A DNA stretch of 21,602 nt, taken from assembly GCA_029983505.1 (NCBI GenBank), contig JASBZK010000031.1, positions 1 through 21,602 of the forward strand, read 5' to 3'. Positions 7,148 to 15,979 of this stretch are shown one piece after another. The stretch is from Porphyromonas sp. GTDB lineage: Bacteria > Bacteroidota > Bacteroidia > Bacteroidales > Porphyromonadaceae. Every line of letters begins with the position of its first letter. Positions within the stretch are counted from its first letter, which is position 1. The position numbers and the translations under genes are program-made. Under the pieces are notes generated by a model, which was not told the DNA's origin, made no database searches, and was given only the letters and a program-made list of their open reading frames with translations.

Positions 7148-8029
7148 ATGAAAGGAATCATACTCGCCGGAGGCAGCGGCACGAGACTTTACCCGATCAC
7201 CAAGGGGGTCTCCAAGCAGCTCCTCCCCATCTACGACAAACCGATGATCTACTACCCCCTCTCCACGCTGATGTTGGCGGGGATAAGGGAGATCCTTGTC
7301 ATCAGCACGCCGGACGACCTGCCCCGATTCCAAAAGCTCCTCGGTGACGGCTCCGACTTCGGCATCACCCTTTCGTATGCCGAGCAGCCCTCTCCCGACG
7401 GCTTGGCGCAGGCGTTCATCATCGGGGAAGAGTTCCTCGGTGGGGACGACGTTGCCCTCATCCTCGGCGACAACATTTTCTATGGCAGAGGGATGACGGG
7501 GATGCTCCGGGATGCCGTGCGGCAAGTGACGGAGCGCCGCAGAGCCACCGTCTTCGGCTACCCCGTCAAAGACCCCGAGCGGTACGGTGTCGTGACCTTG
7601 GACAGTGACGGTCGTCCCACGGAGATCGTGGAGAAGCCCTGGGAGCCGAAGAGCAATTACGCGGTCGTGGGACTGTACTTCTACCCCTCCGATGTCGTGA
7701 GGCGCTCCAAGGAGATCAAGCCCTCGGAGCGGGGTGAGCTCGAAATCACTTCCCTCAATGACGCCTACCTTCGTGACCACCTCCTTGATGTGACCCTTAT
7801 GGGACGCGGGTTTGCCTGGCTCGACACCGGTACCTTCGCCTCCCTCAGCGAAGCGGGTACTTTCGTCGAAGTCCTCCAAAACCGGCAAGGGCTTAAAATC
7901 GCCTGCCTTGAGGAGATCGCTTACCGTTTGGGCTGGATCACGAAAGAGAAACTGCTGGAAGCAGCCCGTGCGATGATTAAGAACGAATACGGCGAGTATC
8001 TCCTCCGCGTCGCGGACGGCCGCCTGTAA
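7148..8029 (+). CDS. rfbA: Glucose-1-phosphate thymidylyltransferase
   Basis: 293 residues, the usual RfbA length. It joins dTTP and glucose-1-phosphate to give dTDP-glucose, the first step of dTDP-L-rhamnose and related sugars. The nucleotide-binding signature GGSGTRLYP is at 8-16, followed by KQLLPIYDKPM; LGDN at 106-109 is the metal-binding region. The frame is open upstream to 6893 and overlaps the mutarotase gene, but the conserved MKGIILAGG begins here. The rfbB gene follows after 36 bp. rfbC and rfbD, needed for rhamnose, are not in the window. Confidence 0.95.
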   Translation: MKGIILAGGSGTRLYPITKGVSKQLLPIYDKPMIYYPLSTLMLAGIREILVISTPDDLPRFQKLLGDGSDFGITLSYAEQPSPDGLAQAFIIGEEFLGGDDVALILGDNIFYGRGMTGMLRDAVRQVTERRRATVFGYPVKDPERYGVVTLDSDGRPTEIVEKPWEPKSNYAVVGLYFYPSDVVRRSKEIKPSERGELEITSLNDAYLRDHLLDVTLMGRGFAWLDTGTFASLSEAGTFVEVLQNRQGLKIACLEEIAYRLGWITKEKLLEAARAMIKNEYGEYLLRVADGRL

Positions 8030-8065
8030 CCGTTCCCGACTTCCGACTTTGCATTTTTTGCTTTT

Positions 8066-9133
8066 ATGAAGAATATACTTGTTACCGGCGGAGCAGGTTT
8101 CATCGGCTCCAATCTCATCCATTTTTTGCTCAAAAAGTACGGCTCCGGGGAGCGCGAAATCTTCAATCTCGATGCCCTCACGTATGCCGGGAATCTCGGC
8201 AACCTCCGGGATCTCGAGGGCAATCCGCACTACCATTTCATCAAGGCAGACACCACGGACTTCGAGGCGATGAAACGGGTCATCGGAGACTGCGAAATCG
8301 ACGGCATCATCAATCTTGCTGCGGAGAGCCACGTGGATCGCAGCATTACCGATCCCTTTACGTTTGCCCGTACCAACGTGATGGGTACCCTGTCGCTTCT
8401 CCAAGCAGCGCTCGAGGTCTGGGAGGGTCGTCCGGACTTCGGGGACAAGCGCTTTTACCACATCTCCACGGACGAAGTCTACGGGTCGCTCGAACCGGGG
8501 GATGCACCCTTCAAGGAGGGCGACCTCTATGATCCGCACTCTCCGTACTCGGCTTCAAAAGCCTCCTGCGACCACTTCGTGCGCGCCTACCGCGACACCT
8601 ACGGGCTGCCGGTACTCATCTCCAACTGCTCCAACAACTACGGTCCCTACCAATTTCCGGAGAAGCTCATCCCGCTCGTCATCAATAACATCCGCCACGG
8701 CAAAGCCCTGCCCGTCTACGGCACGGGAGAGAACATCCGCGACTGGCTCCACGTGGACGACCACTGCCGCGCGATCGACCTCATCCTCCACCGGGGACGT
8801 CCCGGCGAAACGTACAACATCGGCGGGCACAACGAGCACACCAATATCGAAATCATCAAACTCCTTATCCGCATCGCCGACAGCGAATTGGGACGCGAGG
8901 AGGGACACTCCCTGCCGCTCATCACGTTTGTCACCGACCGCAAAGGGCACGACAAACGCTACGCCATCAATTCCGGGAAGATACAGACGGAGCTCGGCTG
9001 GCGGCAGGAGATTCCTTTCGAGGAGGGCATCCGGAGTACCGTCCGCTGGTACCTCGAAAACGAAGAGTGGATGCGGAGCGTCACTTCCGGCGCTTACGAA
9101 GCGTACTACGAAAAGATGTACGCCCGTCGCTAA
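8066..9133 (+). CDS. rfbB: dTDP-glucose 4,6-dehydratase
   Basis: 355 residues, typical length. An extended short-chain dehydrogenase: NAD-binding TGGAGFIG at 7-14, active-site Thr-Asp-Glu 135-137 in HISTDEVYG, and YSASK with Tyr161 and Lys165. These are the dehydratase signatures. It turns dTDP-glucose into dTDP-4-keto-6-deoxyglucose, using the product of the preceding rfbA. Cytoplasmic. The end product depends on genes located elsewhere. Confidence 0.96.
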   Translation: MKNILVTGGAGFIGSNLIHFLLKKYGSGEREIFNLDALTYAGNLGNLRDLEGNPHYHFIKADTTDFEAMKRVIGDCEIDGIINLAAESHVDRSITDPFTFARTNVMGTLSLLQAALEVWEGRPDFGDKRFYHISTDEVYGSLEPGDAPFKEGDLYDPHSPYSASKASCDHFVRAYRDTYGLPVLISNCSNNYGPYQFPEKLIPLVINNIRHGKALPVYGTGENIRDWLHVDDHCRAIDLILHRGRPGETYNIGGHNEHTNIEIIKLLIRIADSELGREEGHSLPLITFVTDRKGHDKRYAINSGKIQTELGWRQEIPFEEGIRSTVRWYLENEEWMRSVTSGAYEAYYEKMYARR

Positions 9134-9154
9134 CGCCTCCGTACCCCTCCCCAA

Positions 9155-9250
9155 CGAGATACAGACCGAAGTCAAACGCCCGGTCTGTACCTTTTCTCCA
9201 TTTTGCACGTACCGGGATCCTTTTCTCGGTCTGTACCTTTTTGAAGCCCG
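9155..9250. repeat. Intergenic repeat block D
   Basis: CGAGATACAGACC (9155-9167) is followed by inverted copies GGTCTGTACC at 9182-9191 and 9228-9237, 46 bp apart, with a related CACGTACC at 9206-9213 between them. The part from about 9189 to 9250 is shared, imperfectly, with the block upstream of ugd. It fills most of the gap between rfbB and the MITE at 9267. Confidence 0.75.
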
Positions 9251-9266
9251 ACTTAGACCCGCCTTA

Positions 9267-9446
9267 GGAGACCTTTGCATAATACCTCATCTGCTGCGTT
9301 ACTATCTGCATTCGGGCTTGGTCAAGAGTACGGTGAGTACACTCCCGTCGCCCTCAGCCTCAGCGCCTTGCATCTGAGGCATTCTGCAAAGTCTCATACG
9401 AAAAACTGACGTTTTTCGTATCCCGAGTCCTTTTTCAAAGGTCTCC
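9267..9446. mobile_element. 180-bp miniature inverted-repeat element (MITE), IS5-like ends suspected
   Basis: Perfect 11-bp terminal inverted repeats GGAGACCTTTG (9267-9277) and CAAAGGTCTCC (9436-9446) are flanked by TTA on both sides (9264-9266, 9447-9449), a plausible 3-bp target duplication. No ORF of note lies inside. An internal TGCAAAGTCTCAT (9385-9397) looks like a further diverged end, so the element may be composite. A perfect 11-bp hairpin (9396-9406 with 9411-9421) and a GCCTCAG/CTGAGGC hairpin (9357-9380) lie inside. Assignment to an IS5-type parent is from memory of such ends in Bacteroidales and is tentative. The element sits 58 bp before the sulfatase ATG; no separate promoter box was found in 9447-9504. 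Confidence 0.65.
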
Positions 9447-9504
9447 TTAGAGGGCGTTTTCGGGCAAAAGTCAGTTTCCTTATTATAGCTACACATTCTC
9501 CGCT

Positions 9505-11031
9505 ATGCGTCTTCCGTTCAAGATCGGTACCCTCCCTTTGGCATTTCTGCCCCTTGCGCTCTCGGCACAAAAAGCAGTCCGCCCGAATGTCCTCCTCCTC
9601 GTCGCCGACGATCTCGGGTACGGGGACTTGAGCTGTTACGGTGCGGACAGGGTCTCCACCCCGCATACGGACGGATTGGCGCGCACGGGCATCCGTTTCA
9701 CGGACGTACACGCCGTGGCGGCTACGAGTACGCCCTCCCGCTTCTCCCTTCTGACGGGAGCGTACGCGTGGCGGGAAAAGGGGCGGGAAGTCGCCTCCGG
9801 TGATGCCGCGATGATCATCAAGCCCGATTGTTTCACCCTCGCCGACCTCTTCAAGAGCCTCGGCTACGCCACTGCGGCAGTGGGGAAGTGGCACCTCGGT
9901 TTGGGAAGCGTGACGGGGGCGCAGGACTGGAATGCACCCCTTCCGCAGGCGCTCGGCGACATAGGGTTCGATTACTCTTACATTATGGCGGCCACGGCAG
10001 ACAGAGTACCTGCCGTCTTCATCGAGGACGGCTTCGTGGCGAATTACGACCCGTCCGCCCCCATCGAAGTGGACTACCGAAAGCCCTTCCCCGGAGAGCC
10101 GACAGGGAAAGATAACCCCGAGCTCCTCTACAACCTCAAGAGCAGTCACGGTCACGACCAGGCCATAGTGAACGGCATCGGGCGCATCGGTTATATGAAA
10201 GGCGGAGGCAAGGCTCTGTGGAAAGACGAAAACATAGCGGACTCCATCGCCGTCCACGCTACGCGCTTCATCGAGAAGCACGCGGAGGAGCCTTTTTTCC
10301 TCTATCTCGCCACGAACGACATACACGTCCCCCGCTTCCCCCACGAGCGCTTCCGGGGCAGAAGCCCTATGGGGCTGAGGGGCGAAGCCATCCTGCAGTT
10401 CGACTGGACGGTGGGGCAGGTGCTCTCCAAGCTCGAGGAGCTGGGTCTCCGTGACAATACCCTCATCATCCTCACGAGTGACAACGGGCCCGTCATCGAC
10501 GACGGCTACCAAGACAGCGCGCGCGAATTGCTCGGCAGTCACCGTCCCTCCGGTCCGCTCCGGGGCTTCAAGTACAGTGCCTACGAAGGGGGTACTGCCG
10601 TGCCTTTCATCGTCTCTTGGCCGGCCGCCATCGAGCCCCGGGACACTTCCGGCGCACTGCTCTCTCAGGTCGACTTGATGAGGTCATTAGGCAGCCTGTT
10701 GGGCACCCGTTTCCCCCGTGGAAGCGCCCCGGACAGCAGGGACTTCCACGAGGCCCTATTGGGTGAAGACAGTGAGGGCGCTCCTTTCGTCATAGAGTCC
10801 TCGAATACGCTCTCCATCAGAGACAAGAGGTGGAAGTACATCGCTCCCGGTGGTGGCGGTCCCATGATTACGTGGGGACCGAAGATAGAGACGGGGTACC
10901 GCCCTTACCCTCAGCTCTTCGATCTCTCGGACAAGAGCGAAGCCGAGAATAAGATAGAGACCCACAGACCCGAGTACCTGCGTCTGCGTGACTTGCTGGA
11001 GCAGGTCGTGGATGGTCGGTATTTACAGTAA
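9505..11031 (+). CDS. Secreted sulfatase (Ser-type formylglycine signature)
   Basis: 508 residues with an N-terminal signal peptide, likely cut after ALSA (about residue 21). Sulfatase features: metal ligands Asp35-Asp36 in ADDLGYGD, the signature S-T-P-S-R with Ser75 as formylglycine precursor, GKWHLG (Lys128, His130), TSDNG (Asp326, Asn327) and FKYSAYEGG (Lys356). A Ser rather than Cys at position 75 implies activation by a radical-SAM maturase (anSME), which is not in the window. It probably removes sulfate esters from glycans in the periplasm or at the surface. No SusC/SusD or glycosidase genes accompany it, so the substrate is unknown. Repeat blocks bound it on both sides. Confidence 0.93.
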   Translation: MRLPFKIGTLPLAFLPLALSAQKAVRPNVLLLVADDLGYGDLSCYGADRVSTPHTDGLARTGIRFTDVHAVAATSTPSRFSLLTGAYAWREKGREVASGDAAMIIKPDCFTLADLFKSLGYATAAVGKWHLGLGSVTGAQDWNAPLPQALGDIGFDYSYIMAATADRVPAVFIEDGFVANYDPSAPIEVDYRKPFPGEPTGKDNPELLYNLKSSHGHDQAIVNGIGRIGYMKGGGKALWKDENIADSIAVHATRFIEKHAEEPFFLYLATNDIHVPRFPHERFRGRSPMGLRGEAILQFDWTVGQVLSKLEELGLRDNTLIILTSDNGPVIDDGYQDSARELLGSHRPSGPLRGFKYSAYEGGTAVPFIVSWPAAIEPRDTSGALLSQVDLMRSLGSLLGTRFPRGSAPDSRDFHEALLGEDSEGAPFVIESSNTLSIRDKRWKYIAPGGGGPMITWGPKIETGYRPYPQLFDLSDKSEAENKIETHRPEYLRLRDLLEQVVDGRYLQ

Positions 11032-11069
11032 AAGACAGATGAGCCTCCCTCCCGGAGTGCGCTCTGAAG

Positions 11070-11165
11070 GGGGTACGTACCGGGGAGAAGTTTTGGTACC
11101 GTATCTTTTTGCCATTTTGCCCGTACCGCGGCGATCTTTTCGGTCTGTACCTTTTTGAGGCCCGC
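11070..11165. repeat. Intergenic repeat block E
   Basis: Begins with GGGTACGTACCGGG, also present at 13822-13835, then CCGTATC (11099), CCGTACC (11121) and CTGTACC (11145) at spacings of 22 and 24. From about 11100 to 11165 it parallels 9189-9250 (CCATTTTGC, CGTACCG, TCGGTCTGTACCTTTTTGA), including the same 22/24 spacing. It occupies the gap between the sulfatase stop and the ugd promoter. Confidence 0.75.
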
Positions 11166-11195
11166 TTTAAGCCGGTAACAAAAGGAACTTTTGGG

Positions 11196-11203
11196 TAAGT
11201 TTG
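11196..11203 (+). promoter_or_regulatory. -7 box of the ugd-pncB transcript
   Basis: TAAGTTTG matches TAnnTTTG 37 bp before the ugd ATG. No clear -33 TTTG is present at 19-21 bp upstream. Confidence 0.55.
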
Positions 11204-11230
11204 TAATCAAACCCATACAGCAGATTACAA
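11201..11230. promoter_or_regulatory. Dyad overlapping the ugd promoter, possible operator
   Basis: TTGTAATC (11201-11208) and GATTACAA (11223-11230) are perfect 8-bp inverted repeats 14 bp apart. The left arm overlaps the -7 box and the right arm ends 10 bp before the ATG. It could be a repressor site or a leader hairpin. No regulator is identified. Confidence 0.4.
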
Positions 11231-11240
11231 TTTTATATCT

Positions 11241-12560
11241 ATGAATATAGCCATCGTAGGCACCGGGTATGTGGGGCTTGTCACAGGGACCTGTTTCGCA
11301 GAGATGGGTCTCAGGGTCTTTTGCGTCGACACCGACGCCGAAAAGATCTCCAACCTCCGCCGCGGAGTTATCCCCATATATGAGCCGGGACTTGAACCGC
11401 TCGTCAAAAAGAATGCGGACGAGGGGCGTCTCTCTTTTCACACCTCGCTCGCCGAGTGCATCGGTGAGGTGCAGATGCTCTTCATCGCCGTGGGTACGCC
11501 CGCAGGAGATGAGGGTAGGGCGGATCTCCGCTACGTCTTCGCGGTGTCGGACGAGATAGGTCGGTTGATGACGAAGCCCCTCTTGGTCATCACGAAGAGT
11601 ACCGTCCCCGTCGGCACCACTTATAAGGTAAAAGAGCGCATCCTCTCGGGTCTCCTGGCGCGCGGGGTGGACGCCCGGCTCGAGATGGCCAATAACCCCG
11701 AGTTCCTCAAGGAAGGTGCCGCCGTCAAAGACTTTATGAGCCCCGACCGCGTCGTCGTGGGTGTGGAAGGCGAGATGGGTCGCGAGCTCATGCAGCGCCT
11801 CTACCGACCTTTCCTCATCAATCACTTCAGGGTGATCTTTATGGACATACCCTCCTCGGAGCTCACCAAGTACGCCTCCAATGCGATGCTTGCCACGAGG
11901 ATCAGTTTTATGAATGAGCTTGCCAACCTCGCGGAAGCTCTGGGCGCGGACGTCGAAATGATCCGTCAAGGGATGGGCGCGGATAAGCGCATCGGCACCT
12001 CTTTCCTCTACCCCGGTGCCGGCTACGGCGGCTCCTGTTTCCCCAAGGATGTCCAAGCCCTTTCGCACTCGGCACGGGAGATCGGACTTGAGATGAAAGT
12101 GATCGACAAGGTTCACGAGGTCAATGACGCCCAGAAGCACCTACCCGCCGACAAGGTGAAGAAACACCTCGGCAGTGACCTCCGCGGTCGTGTCATCGCG
12201 GTATGGGGGCTCAGCTTCAAGCCCGAGACGGACGATATGCGGGAGGCGCCTTCGCTTGTCGTCACGGAGGATCTCCTCCGAGCCGGCGCCCGCGTGCAGG
12301 CTTATGATCCTGCTGCCGTGGAGATGGCACGGAAAGTCCTCCCGGATGGGGACATCACTTTCGCAGATACCGCATACGACGCACTCCGGGGTGCGGACGC
12401 GCTCATCCTCCTCACTGAGTGGAAAGAGTTCCGGATGCCGGACTGGGGGCGTGTCAAGACCTTGATGCGGGGGGATCTCGTGGTGGACGGGCGCAACATT
12501 TACGTCCCGTCCGAGCTTAGAGAAACGGGCTTCCGGTACGAAGGCATCGGCCGGAGCTAA
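11241..12560 (+). CDS. ugd: UDP-glucose 6-dehydrogenase
   Basis: 439 residues, normal for bacterial enzymes. It oxidises UDP-glucose to UDP-glucuronate with two NAD+, supplying capsule or LPS sugars. NAD-binding GTGYVGLV is at 7-14, followed by Asp30; NNPEFLKEG at 151-159; Lys210 in LTKYASNA; catalytic Cys266 in GYGGSCFPKD; the C-terminal UDP-binding domain contains VWGLSFKPETDDMREAPS. GDP-mannose dehydrogenase is the main alternative. A promoter and dyad lie directly upstream, and pncB follows after 24 bp, so the two are probably co-transcribed. Confidence 0.94.
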   Translation: MNIAIVGTGYVGLVTGTCFAEMGLRVFCVDTDAEKISNLRRGVIPIYEPGLEPLVKKNADEGRLSFHTSLAECIGEVQMLFIAVGTPAGDEGRADLRYVFAVSDEIGRLMTKPLLVITKSTVPVGTTYKVKERILSGLLARGVDARLEMANNPEFLKEGAAVKDFMSPDRVVVGVEGEMGRELMQRLYRPFLINHFRVIFMDIPSSELTKYASNAMLATRISFMNELANLAEALGADVEMIRQGMGADKRIGTSFLYPGAGYGGSCFPKDVQALSHSAREIGLEMKVIDKVHEVNDAQKHLPADKVKKHLGSDLRGRVIAVWGLSFKPETDDMREAPSLVVTEDLLRAGARVQAYDPAAVEMARKVLPDGDITFADTAYDALRGADALILLTEWKEFRMPDWGRVKTLMRGDLVVDGRNIYVPSELRETGFRYEGIGRS

Positions 12561-12584
12561 GACTACTTTTATACCGATATTATT

Positions 12585-13778
12585 ATGACCAGTCAACCCA
12601 TTATCCGCTCCCTTCTGGATACAGACCTCTACAAGTTTACGACGAGCTACGCTTACTCCAAGCTCTTTCCGAGGGCATACGGTCGCTTCGAGTTTGTGGA
12701 TCGCGACAACGTATGCTACCCCGAAGGCTTCGCGGTAAAGCTGCGTGAGGAGTTCGATAAGATGGCCCTTCTCCGGCTCACCGAGGATGAGGCCGCGTTC
12801 CTCGAAAAAGAGTGTCCCTACCTACCGCCGCCATTCATTGACTTTATGCGCGGGTACCGCTTCAATCCCTCCGAAGTGGAAGTTTCTCAGGACGCCGAGG
12901 GGCATCTCTCCATATCCGCCGAAGGGCTCCTCTACAGAGTGACTTTTTGGGAGACGCCGATCCTCGCCATCGTCTCCGAGCTCTACTATGACACCATCGG
13001 TCAGAAGCCGGACCTCGACTTTATGCGCAACCACGCGATAGAGAAAGCCCGTGAGATGAAGGCGCATAACCTCCAAGTGAGTATGTTCGGGATGCGGAGA
13101 CGCTTCTCCTTCGACGTGGAGGACAAAATCACCGGTCTCCTCAAAGAATACGCCGGCGCGAGCCTCTACGGCACGAGTAACCTCTACCTTGCCAAAAAGC
13201 ACGGCATACGGGTCTCCGGCACCCACCCGCACGAGTGGGTGCAGTTTCACGCGGCCGTCTACGGCTACAAGATGGCCAATTATATGTCTATGGAAGACTG
13301 GATCGACGTCTATGACGGAGACCTCGGCACCGTCCTCACGGACACCTATACGACGGAAGTCTTCCTCCGCAACTTTTCCAAGAAGCACGCTTCGCTCTTC
13401 ACCTCCGTCCGCCACGACTCCGGTGATCCCTTTGCCTTCACGGACAAAGTCATCGCACGCTACGGGGAGCTCAAGATCAAGCCCGAGAATAAGTACATCG
13501 TCTTCTCGGACGGTCTCGACATCCCGCGTGCCATAGAGATCAAAGAGTATGCGGAAAAGAAAGGCATCAAAGCCACCTTCGGCGTCGGCACCAATCTCTC
13601 CAACGACGTCGGCAACGACACCGTCCCCCGCAACATCGTGATGAAGCTCTTCGCCTGCCGGATCTCCAAGAATCAGCCCTGGCAGAAGTGCGTCAAGCTC
13701 TCCGACGTCCAAGGTAAGCACACCGGCGACCCCGAGGAGATTAAGCTCGCGATGCTTTCGCTCGGCATCCGGGAGTGA
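12585..13778 (+). CDS. pncB: Nicotinate phosphoribosyltransferase
   Basis: 397 residues. It makes nicotinate mononucleotide from nicotinate and PRPP with ATP hydrolysis, feeding NAD synthesis (Preiss-Handler salvage). Recognisable by LLDTDLYKFT at 10-19, the core with GTSNLYLAKKHGI, GTHPHEW at 212-218 (His216 is the likely phosphorylated residue), RHDSGDP, and the C-terminal VGTNLSND. Cytoplasmic. The 24-bp spacing after ugd, which consumes two NAD+ per turnover, may be coincidence. No separate promoter is seen. Confidence 0.94.
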   Translation: MTSQPIIRSLLDTDLYKFTTSYAYSKLFPRAYGRFEFVDRDNVCYPEGFAVKLREEFDKMALLRLTEDEAAFLEKECPYLPPPFIDFMRGYRFNPSEVEVSQDAEGHLSISAEGLLYRVTFWETPILAIVSELYYDTIGQKPDLDFMRNHAIEKAREMKAHNLQVSMFGMRRRFSFDVEDKITGLLKEYAGASLYGTSNLYLAKKHGIRVSGTHPHEWVQFHAAVYGYKMANYMSMEDWIDVYDGDLGTVLTDTYTTEVFLRNFSKKHASLFTSVRHDSGDPFAFTDKVIARYGELKIKPENKYIVFSDGLDIPRAIEIKEYAEKKGIKATFGVGTNLSNDVGNDTVPRNIVMKLFACRISKNQPWQKCVKLSDVQGKHTGDPEEIKLAMLSLGIRE

Positions 13779-13820
13779 CTCCGGGGGAAGCGCCTCCGCG
13801 AGCCTGTCCCCCATCCTCTC

Positions 13821-13916
13821 GGGGTACGTACCGGGACGAAAGCGAGATACGGACCGAAAAAGGGAAAAGGTACAGGCCGAAGCGAGAGTGAGACACGTAC
13901 CAAGATTTTCCCCTCT
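13821..13916. repeat. Intergenic repeat block F: four exact 23-bp tandem units
   Basis: Units start at 13825 (TACGTACCGGG), 13848 (TACGGACCGAA), 13871 (TACAGGCCGAA) and 13894 (CACGTACCAAG). Two of them end in GCGAGA or GTGAGA, so each junction gives the GAGATAC-type core seen elsewhere. This is the clearest tandem form of the family. It lies between pncB and the OPT gene and ends 49 bp before that ATG. Confidence 0.85.
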
Positions 13917-13965
13917 TCTGATAGCGAATAACATAAACCATCAAATAAACCATCCTTAATTCTAT

Positions 13966-15969
13966 ATGAGCGCTCCCCAAAAGAAAGGCGAACTCGCCGA
14001 GAACGCCTACCGAAAGCTCCGACCTGGTGAGACCTATACCCCGGTCGTCCCCGCATCCGAGAGTCCGAAAGAACTGACCCTCTACTCCCTCTCCTGGGGT
14101 ATCGTCATGGCCATCATCTTCAGCGCCGCTGCCGCATACCTCGGTCTCAAAGTGGGACAGGTCTTTGAGGCGGCCATCCCGATAGCCATCATCGCTGCCG
14201 GACTTACAAGCGCCACCAAGCGCAAAGGCGCCCTCCTCGAGAACGTCATGATACAGAGCATCGGCGCCTCTTCCGGCGTCATAGTGGCAGGAGCCATCTT
14301 TACCATTCCGGCTCTCTTCATCCTCCAAGAGAAGTACCCCGACATCACGGTCAATTTCTTCGAGATCTTTGTCTCCTCGCTCCTCGGAGGCATCCTTGGT
14401 ATCTTGATGCTCATCCCGTTTAGGAAGTACTTCGTCAAGGATATGCACGGCGAGTATCCTTTCCCCGAGGCTACGGCGACCACTCAGGTACTCCTCTCGA
14501 GCGAAAAAGGCGGTGCTCAGGCCAAGCCTCTCCTCATCTCCGGTCTCATTGGCGGTCTCTACGACTTCGCCGTCTCGACCTTCGGGGCATGGCGCGACAC
14601 CGTCTCCTCGGTGGCTACGTCGTGGGGGCATGCCTTTATGGACAAAACCAAGCTCGTCTTTCAGATCAATACCAGTGCCGCAGTCCTCGGTCTCGGCTAC
14701 ATCATCGGTCTGAAGTACGCCCTCATCATCGGCGCAGGCTCTGCCCTCGTGTGGTGGATCATCAACCCCCTCCTCGCCATCTTCTGGGGGGACACGGTCC
14801 TCTCCTTCGGGGACGCATCCATCACGGTGCCCGTTTCGCAAATGACGGCACAGGAGATTTTTACCAATTACGGTCGTAATATCGGTATCGGCGGTATCGC
14901 CATGGCGGGCGTTATCTCTATATGGAACTCCCGCAAAATTATCGCCTCCGCCGCTTCGCTCGCCAAGAACGAGCTCGGTAGCAAGGGCAAAGCCTCCGGC
15001 ACCCAAGATACCCCCCGCACCCAGCGTGACCTCTCGATGAAAATGGTTGTCTGGGGCATACTCCTCGCTCTCGTCTGCATCGGTATCTTTTACTTCGGAG
15101 TAGTGAGCGGCAACCTCCTCTTTACCATAGTCGGACTTCTGCTGACTGCCGTCATCGCTTTCCTCTTCACTACCGTCGCCGCCAACGCCATCGCCATAGT
15201 CGGCTCCAACCCTGTCTCGGGTATGACGCTGATGACGCTCATCGTGGCATCTGTCGTCCTCGTAGCGTGCGGGATGACCGGATCGGCCGGTATGGTTTCT
15301 GCCCTCGTCATCGGCATCGTCGTCTGCACCGCCTTGTCTATGGCCGGCGGCTTCATCACCGACCTCAAGATCGGGTATTGGCTCGGCTCCACGCCCCGGG
15401 TGCAGCAATCGTGGAAGTTCCTTGGGACACTCGTCTCCGCGGCAACGGTCTGCGGCGTCGTCATCGTCCTGAATAAGGCCTACGGCTTCACCGGACCGGA
15501 GGCTCTTCAGGCGCCTCAGGCAAACGCTATGGCGGCTCTGATCGAGCCTCTGATGACGGGTCAGGGCGCGAAGTGGGCACTCTACGGCATCGGCGCCCTC
15601 CTTGCCCTCGTCCTCACTTTCGTCAAGGTTCCTGCGCTGCCTTTTGCCCTTGGGATGTTCATCCCCTTGCAACTGAACCTCCCCCTCGTCGTGGGTGGGT
15701 TCATCAGCTGGTACCTCTCGAGAAGCTCCAAAGACGCTGCCCTGAGTAAGGCCCGCGTCGACAAGGGTACCCTCCTTGCCTCCGGCTTCATCGCGGGTGG
15801 CGCGCTGATGGGCGTCGTCTCTGCCCTCCTTAAGCTCTCGGGTGCCAACCTGATGATGACCGCTTGGCAGGAAAACGGCTGGAGCCACGTCCTTACCATC
15901 GTGATGTACCTCCTCGTCTGCCTCTACCTCTATCGTGCCTCCATGAGTGCCAAAAAAGAAGAAGCCTAA
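13966..15969 (+). CDS. OPT family oligopeptide transporter
   Basis: 667 residues, largely hydrophobic with many membrane helices. The N-terminal helix AAAAYLGLKVGQVFEAAIPIAIIA (split across residues about 54-77) and GEYPFPEAT at 162-170 are characteristic of the OPT family. A soluble loop of about 320-350 (charged, NELGSKGKASG) divides the two halves. Bacterial members take up oligopeptides or metal chelates; the substrate cannot be told from sequence. Inner membrane. The prenyl synthase gene starts 10 bp after the stop, suggesting translational coupling. Confidence 0.92.
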   Translation: MSAPQKKGELAENAYRKLRPGETYTPVVPASESPKELTLYSLSWGIVMAIIFSAAAAYLGLKVGQVFEAAIPIAIIAAGLTSATKRKGALLENVMIQSIGASSGVIVAGAIFTIPALFILQEKYPDITVNFFEIFVSSLLGGILGILMLIPFRKYFVKDMHGEYPFPEATATTQVLLSSEKGGAQAKPLLISGLIGGLYDFAVSTFGAWRDTVSSVATSWGHAFMDKTKLVFQINTSAAVLGLGYIIGLKYALIIGAGSALVWWIINPLLAIFWGDTVLSFGDASITVPVSQMTAQEIFTNYGRNIGIGGIAMAGVISIWNSRKIIASAASLAKNELGSKGKASGTQDTPRTQRDLSMKMVVWGILLALVCIGIFYFGVVSGNLLFTIVGLLLTAVIAFLFTTVAANAIAIVGSNPVSGMTLMTLIVASVVLVACGMTGSAGMVSALVIGIVVCTALSMAGGFITDLKIGYWLGSTPRVQQSWKFLGTLVSAATVCGVVIVLNKAYGFTGPEALQAPQANAMAALIEPLMTGQGAKWALYGIGALLALVLTFVKVPALPFALGMFIPLQLNLPLVVGGFISWYLSRSSKDAALSKARVDKGTLLASGFIAGGALMGVVSALLKLSGANLMMTAWQENGWSHVLTIVMYLLVCLYLYRASMSAKKEEA

Positions 15970-15979
15970 CCCCTCTCCT

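Noticed and set aside
7148..9133. A complete dTDP-rhamnose operon
   Set aside because: Only rfbA and rfbB are present; the sulfatase follows and neither epimerase nor reductase is found in the window.
13825..13916. Could the regular repeats be a CRISPR array?
   Set aside because: The period is 23 bp with no room for spacers, the conserved part is only about 10-15 bp, units also occur inverted, and no cas gene is nearby.
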